The notes under the pieces are model-generated. The model saw nothing but the letters and a program-made list of their open reading frames with translations, had not been told where the DNA came from and searched no databases. Below are positions 4,255 to 6,521 of a stretch of DNA of 6,521 nucleotides, one piece after another. Source of the DNA: Paracoccaceae bacterium (lineage in GTDB: Bacteria > Pseudomonadota > Alphaproteobacteria > Rhodobacterales > Rhodobacteraceae); NCBI GenBank assembly GCA_015485375.1, contig WFTU01000179.1:1-6521 (forward strand), read 5' to 3'. The position numbers were made by a program, and so were the translations under genes. Position 1 is the stretch's first letter, and each line of letters opens with the position of its first letter.

Positions 4255-6156
4255 CTATACCAGCGTCGCCCATTCCCACTGCGGAGTAAAGCGGCCGAGA
4301 ACGTCGTTGACAGCATCATCGCTGACGTCGCCTCCGGTTTTCTCGACCACGGCCACCAGACCGCGTTTTTTGTCTTCGAACACGCTGGTGACTTTGGCGG
4401 CTATTCCGGCCTCGTCAAGCGCCGCGTTATAGACGCGGGTGATCGCCATTTTGCGCAGGTCGGGTTTGAAGATCTTGCCCACGGCGGTTTTGGGCAGCTC
4501 ATCGAGAATTTCGATGTATTTCGGGATCGCCGCTTTCTCGCCGATGTGCTCTTTCATATGCGCCAGCAACTCGTCGGTGGTCGTTGTCGCCCCTTCGACC
4601 AGTTCTACATAAACGCAAGGCAATTCGCCGGAATGCGCGTCGGGCTGGCCGATGGCGCCGGTGAAGGCCACGTCGGGGTGACCGGCAAGAGCCTCCTCGA
4701 TTTCGGCGGGGTCGATGTTGTGGCCGCCACGGATAATCAGGTCCTTGGCGCGGCCGGTGATCCAGATATAGCCATCCTCGTCAATACGCCCCAGATCGCC
4801 GGTGCGCAGATGGGTGCCGTTGGCGAACAGGCCGACGTTCTTGTCTTCCTCGGTATAGGTGTGGCCGGTATAGACACCGGGGTTGGTCACGCAAATCTCT
4901 CCGACCTCGTCGACACCACATTCCTTGAGGACATTGCCATCACTGTCACAATGATAGATTTTCACATCGGTGTACGGGAACGGCAAGCCGACCGAACCGA
5001 TTTTCTGAACCCCGTCCGGCGGGTTGATGGAAACCAGACATGTGGCCTCGGTCATGCCGTAGCCTTCGAGGATTTTCACGCCGGTCGAGGATTCGAATTT
5101 CTTGAACAGTTCCACCGGAAGCGGCGCCGAGCCGCAAAGCGCGAATTTGAGCGAGGAGACATCGGCATCCACCGGCCGCTGCATCAACGCGGATACAGCC
5201 GTGGGGACCGTAACCATGAACGTTGCCTTGTAGCGTTCCAGCAGCTTCCAGAAATTATCGAACACGCCTTCTCCGCGATAGCCCTGCGGTGTCGGCAGCA
5301 CCAGATGCGCACCCGAGGCAATCGTCGGCATCAGGATCGGATAGGCCGCAAAAACATGGAACATCGGCAGCGGGCACATCAGTACGTCTTTTTCCGTAAA
5401 GATCATGTCGGCGGCGCACCAGCCATTGTAGATCATGCCGGAGAATTTATGCTGCGCCACTTTCGGCATGCCGGTCGTGCCGCCGGTGTGGAAGTAGGCG
5501 GCGACGCGATCCTTGCCGCTCTCCGCGAAATCGAGCGTCGGATTGGCCTTGTCCATCTCGACGTTGAAATCCAGCACTTTGGCCGAATGCGAGGATTCGA
5601 CTTTCGGGCGGATTAGCGGAACAATCCAGCTGAGCGGCGGGGTCAGGTAGCGTTTGAGGTCTACCTGGAAAATAGTTTTGACGGCAGGCGCCAGTTCGAC
5701 GGCCTTGGCCACCTTCTGCGCCACATCGGTTTTCGGAAACGGTGCGAGAGTCACGACGGCCTTTGCGCCGGTCTCGCGCAGGATGGCCGCGATCTGTTCC
5801 GGCTCCAGCATCGGGTTGATCGGATTGACGATACCGGCGGTCGCGCCGCCCAGTAGCGACAGAACCGCCTCGTTACAGTTCGGCAGCAGATAGGCCACGA
5901 CGTCGGTTTCGCCAATTCCGTTCGCGCGGAAAACATTGGCCGCCTGTGCCACACGTTTGCGAAGGGCGTCCCATGTAAAGGTCTCCGCCTTGTCTGTCGG
6001 GCCGGATTTGATCTGGAACGTCAGCGCGTTGCGGCTGCCGAATTTATCGGCGGTTTTGGTAATAACCTCGAACAGGGTTTCTCCATAATGCCGTTGCTCA
6101 TACGGCATCTCCTGCTCGGTGGCGATTTTGGCGGCTAAAGTCGTCATCGTGGACAT
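4255..6156 (-). CDS. Acyl-CoA synthetase (AMP-forming, FadD-like; 633 aa)
   Basis: An adenylate-forming enzyme that would activate a carboxylic acid with ATP to an acyl-adenylate and then to acyl-CoA. Core motifs in order are the phosphate loop H-T-G-G-T-T-G-M-P-K at 223-232, E-G-Y-G-M-T-E at 364-370, R-T-G-D-L-G at 451-456 (D454, ribose contact), the hinge region G-R-A-K-D-L-I-I-R-G-G at 468-478, and the catalytic lysine K561 in P-K-T-A-V-G-K-I. All are intact. About 72 residues follow K561, more than in most relatives, and look like a small added C-terminal piece. The overall length and pattern resemble the medium/long-chain fatty acyl-CoA ligase-like group, but the substrate cannot be read. 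There is no signal peptide; a hydrophobic patch at 171-182 could favour membrane contact. The frame is open 23 codons further upstream (ATG at 6225), but the ATG at 6156 has the strong ribosome site six bases ahead of it, so I prefer it. A terminator follows. Confidence 0.93.
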   Translation of the reverse strand: MSTMTTLAAKIATEQEMPYEQRHYGETLFEVITKTADKFGSRNALTFQIKSGPTDKAETFTWDALRKRVAQAANVFRANGIGETDVVAYLLPNCNEAVLSLLGGATAGIVNPINPMLEPEQIAAILRETGAKAVVTLAPFPKTDVAQKVAKAVELAPAVKTIFQVDLKRYLTPPLSWIVPLIRPKVESSHSAKVLDFNVEMDKANPTLDFAESGKDRVAAYFHTGGTTGMPKVAQHKFSGMIYNGWCAADMIFTEKDVLMCPLPMFHVFAAYPILMPTIASGAHLVLPTPQGYRGEGVFDNFWKLLERYKATFMVTVPTAVSALMQRPVDADVSSLKFALCGSAPLPVELFKKFESSTGVKILEGYGMTEATCLVSINPPDGVQKIGSVGLPFPYTDVKIYHCDSDGNVLKECGVDEVGEICVTNPGVYTGHTYTEEDKNVGLFANGTHLRTGDLGRIDEDGYIWITGRAKDLIIRGGHNIDPAEIEEALAGHPDVAFTGAIGQPDAHSGELPCVYVELVEGATTTTDELLAHMKEHIGEKAAIPKYIEILDELPKTAVGKIFKPDLRKMAITRVYNAALDEAGIAAKVTSVFEDKKRGLVAVVEKTGGDVSDDAVNDVLGRFTPQWEWATLV

Positions 6157-6162
6157 GGTTTT

Positions 6163-6170
6163 TCCTTCCC
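6163..6170 (-). promoter_or_regulatory. Strong ribosome binding site deciding the synthetase start
   Basis: GGGAAGGA on the minus strand lies six bases before the ATG at 6156. It supports that start over the upstream in-frame ATGs at 6225 and 6177, and over the ATG at 6147 three codons further in. Confidence 0.75.
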
Positions 6171-6180
6171 TGGACATGCG

Positions 6181-6197
6181 GCCCCTGTTTTCGGGGC
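6181..6197. repeat. Small GC-rich stem-loop in the leader of the acyl-CoA synthetase gene
   Basis: GCCCC (6181-6185) and GGGGC (6193-6197) form a perfect 5-bp stem with a 7-nt loop. It lies between the ABC transporter stop and the synthetase ribosome site. There is no T tract on either side in the right place, so it is not a standard intrinsic terminator. It may be a processing or stability element, or chance. Confidence 0.4.
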
Positions 6198-6207
6198 ATT
6201 GTCCTAG

Positions 6208-6236
6208 AGAATGGGGATGAATCACCTGCGTGACAA
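6208..6236 (-). promoter_or_regulatory. Candidate promoter of the acyl-CoA synthetase gene
   Basis: On the minus strand TTGTCA (6231-6236, five of six matches to the -35 consensus) is followed after 17 bp by CATTCT (6208-6213), a weak -10 that keeps only the A at position 2, the T at 3 and the T at 6. Transcription would start near 6201, upstream of the stem-loop and the ribosome site. Read by eye only; co-transcription from the ABC transporter gene is the alternative. Confidence 0.3.
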
Positions 6237-6239
6237 GGG

Positions 6240-6521
6240 TTAACCCGCTTGACCATCCGTAAACTGGAGCTTTGCCAGCCGCGCATAGAGGCCGCCCTCG
6301 GTCACGAGTTGCTCGTGCGTGCCCTCGGCAACGATGCGTCCCTCGTCGAACACCACGATCCTGTCGGCCTTTTTCACCGTGGCCAGACGGTGGGCGATAA
6401 TGAGCGTTGTGCGGTCTCTGGCCAATTTCTCCACCGCAATCTGCACGGCGCGCTCGCTCTCCGCATCCAGCGCCGAGGTTGCCTCGTCCAGCAACAACAC
6501 AGGAGAGTCCCGCAATATCTG
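6240..6521 (-). CDS. ABC transporter ATP-binding/permease protein, C-terminal end (partial, 93 residues)
   Basis: Only the last 93 residues are inside the window; the frame is open through the right edge. It shows the end of an ABC nucleotide-binding domain: Q-I-L-R-D-S-P and then Walker B with the catalytic glutamate and D-loop, L-L-L-D-E-A-T-S-A-L-D (visible residues 9-19), the H-switch I-I-A-H-R-L-A-T with its histidine at visible residue 44, and the typical exporter ending D-R-I-V-V-F-D-E-G-R-I-V-A-E-G-T-H-E-Q-L followed by Y-A-R-L. This pattern is typical of MsbA/multidrug-type exporters that fuse the membrane domain to the ATPase, but the fusion, the Walker A motif and the substrate lie outside the window. 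The stop codon is 83 nt before the preferred synthetase start. There is no clear terminator in between, so some read-through into the synthetase gene is possible. Confidence 0.93.
   Translation of the reverse strand, partial: QILRDSPVLLLDEATSALDAESERAVQIAVEKLARDRTTLIIAHRLATVKKADRIVVFDEGRIVAEGTHEQLVTEGGLYARLAKLQFTDGQAG

Noticed and set aside
4107..4260. tRNA gene as an integration site for a mobile element
   Set aside because: There is no repeat of the tRNA 3' end, no integrase and no change in gene type next to it. The downstream sequence is a normal gene end with terminator.
4033..4319. Minus-strand frames giving GRFELPASPLPRE-like and GDLNSRPLPYQG-like peptides
   Set aside because: These are the well-known spurious translations of the antisense strand of a tRNA gene, not proteins. 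The real small gene in one of these frames begins at 4022.
2906..4432. 508-codon open frame on the plus strand across murA, the small gene and the tRNA
   Set aside because: It is antisense to murA with its intact catalytic motifs and even reads through a tRNA gene. Its product is Arg/Gln/Pro-rich and shows no family. Long antisense frames are expected in GC-rich DNA.
4546..5616. 356-codon open frame on the plus strand opposite the acyl-CoA synthetase gene
   Set aside because: It lies wholly antisense to a gene with complete adenylation motifs, and shows no domain or ribosome site of its own.
6157..6225. Longer N-terminus for the acyl-CoA synthetase starting at 6225 or 6177
   Set aside because: The extra codons do not resemble the family N-terminus and cover the stem-loop and the strong ribosome site. 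The ATG at 6156 has ideal spacing from GGGAAGGA.

Overview
The window looks like an ordinary chromosomal segment of an alphaproteobacterium, most probably from the Rhodobacterales (Rhodobacter/Roseobacter group). The evidence is its fairly high GC content, the protein sequences, and above all the gene order murA - DUF2948 - hisD - UPF0262 - low-molecular-weight phosphatase, an arrangement I recall from that order. Genus and species cannot be read from the sequence. All recognised protein genes lie on the minus strand, so the window reads right to left. The one tRNA gene is on the plus strand.

Right end (about 4205-6521, minus strand). The 3' end of an ABC exporter ATPase gene runs in from beyond the edge. 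After 83 nt comes a complete 633-residue acyl-CoA synthetase (AMP-forming, FadD-like) with all core adenylation motifs. The 83-nt gap holds a candidate promoter, a small GC-rich stem-loop and a strong Shine-Dalgarno site. The synthetase gene ends in a very good intrinsic terminator (12-bp stem, 3-nt loop, T tract).

Middle (4023-4204). A complete tRNA-Thr(GGT) gene with encoded CCA lies on the plus strand. An 84-bp spacer separates it from the divergent minus-strand operon. That spacer carries a perfect 7-bp inverted repeat around a candidate extended -10 element, plus several regularly spaced TGCA cores.

Left two thirds (1-4022, minus strand). This is a tightly packed operon-like series: a 52-residue strongly basic protein of unknown function, murA (first committed step of peptidoglycan synthesis), a DUF2948 protein, hisD (last step of histidine synthesis), a UPF0262 protein, and the N-terminal 86 residues of a low-molecular-weight phosphatase-like protein cut by the window edge. 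From murA onward the junctions are 3-nt gaps or an 8-bp overlap, so one transcript with translational coupling is likely.

I see no mobile element, CRISPR array, phage gene or clear new system. The points most worth a second look are the unexplained partners of murA and hisD (the 52-residue basic protein, DUF2948, UPF0262 and the phosphatase with an altered active-site loop) and the small divergent control region at 4023-4106.
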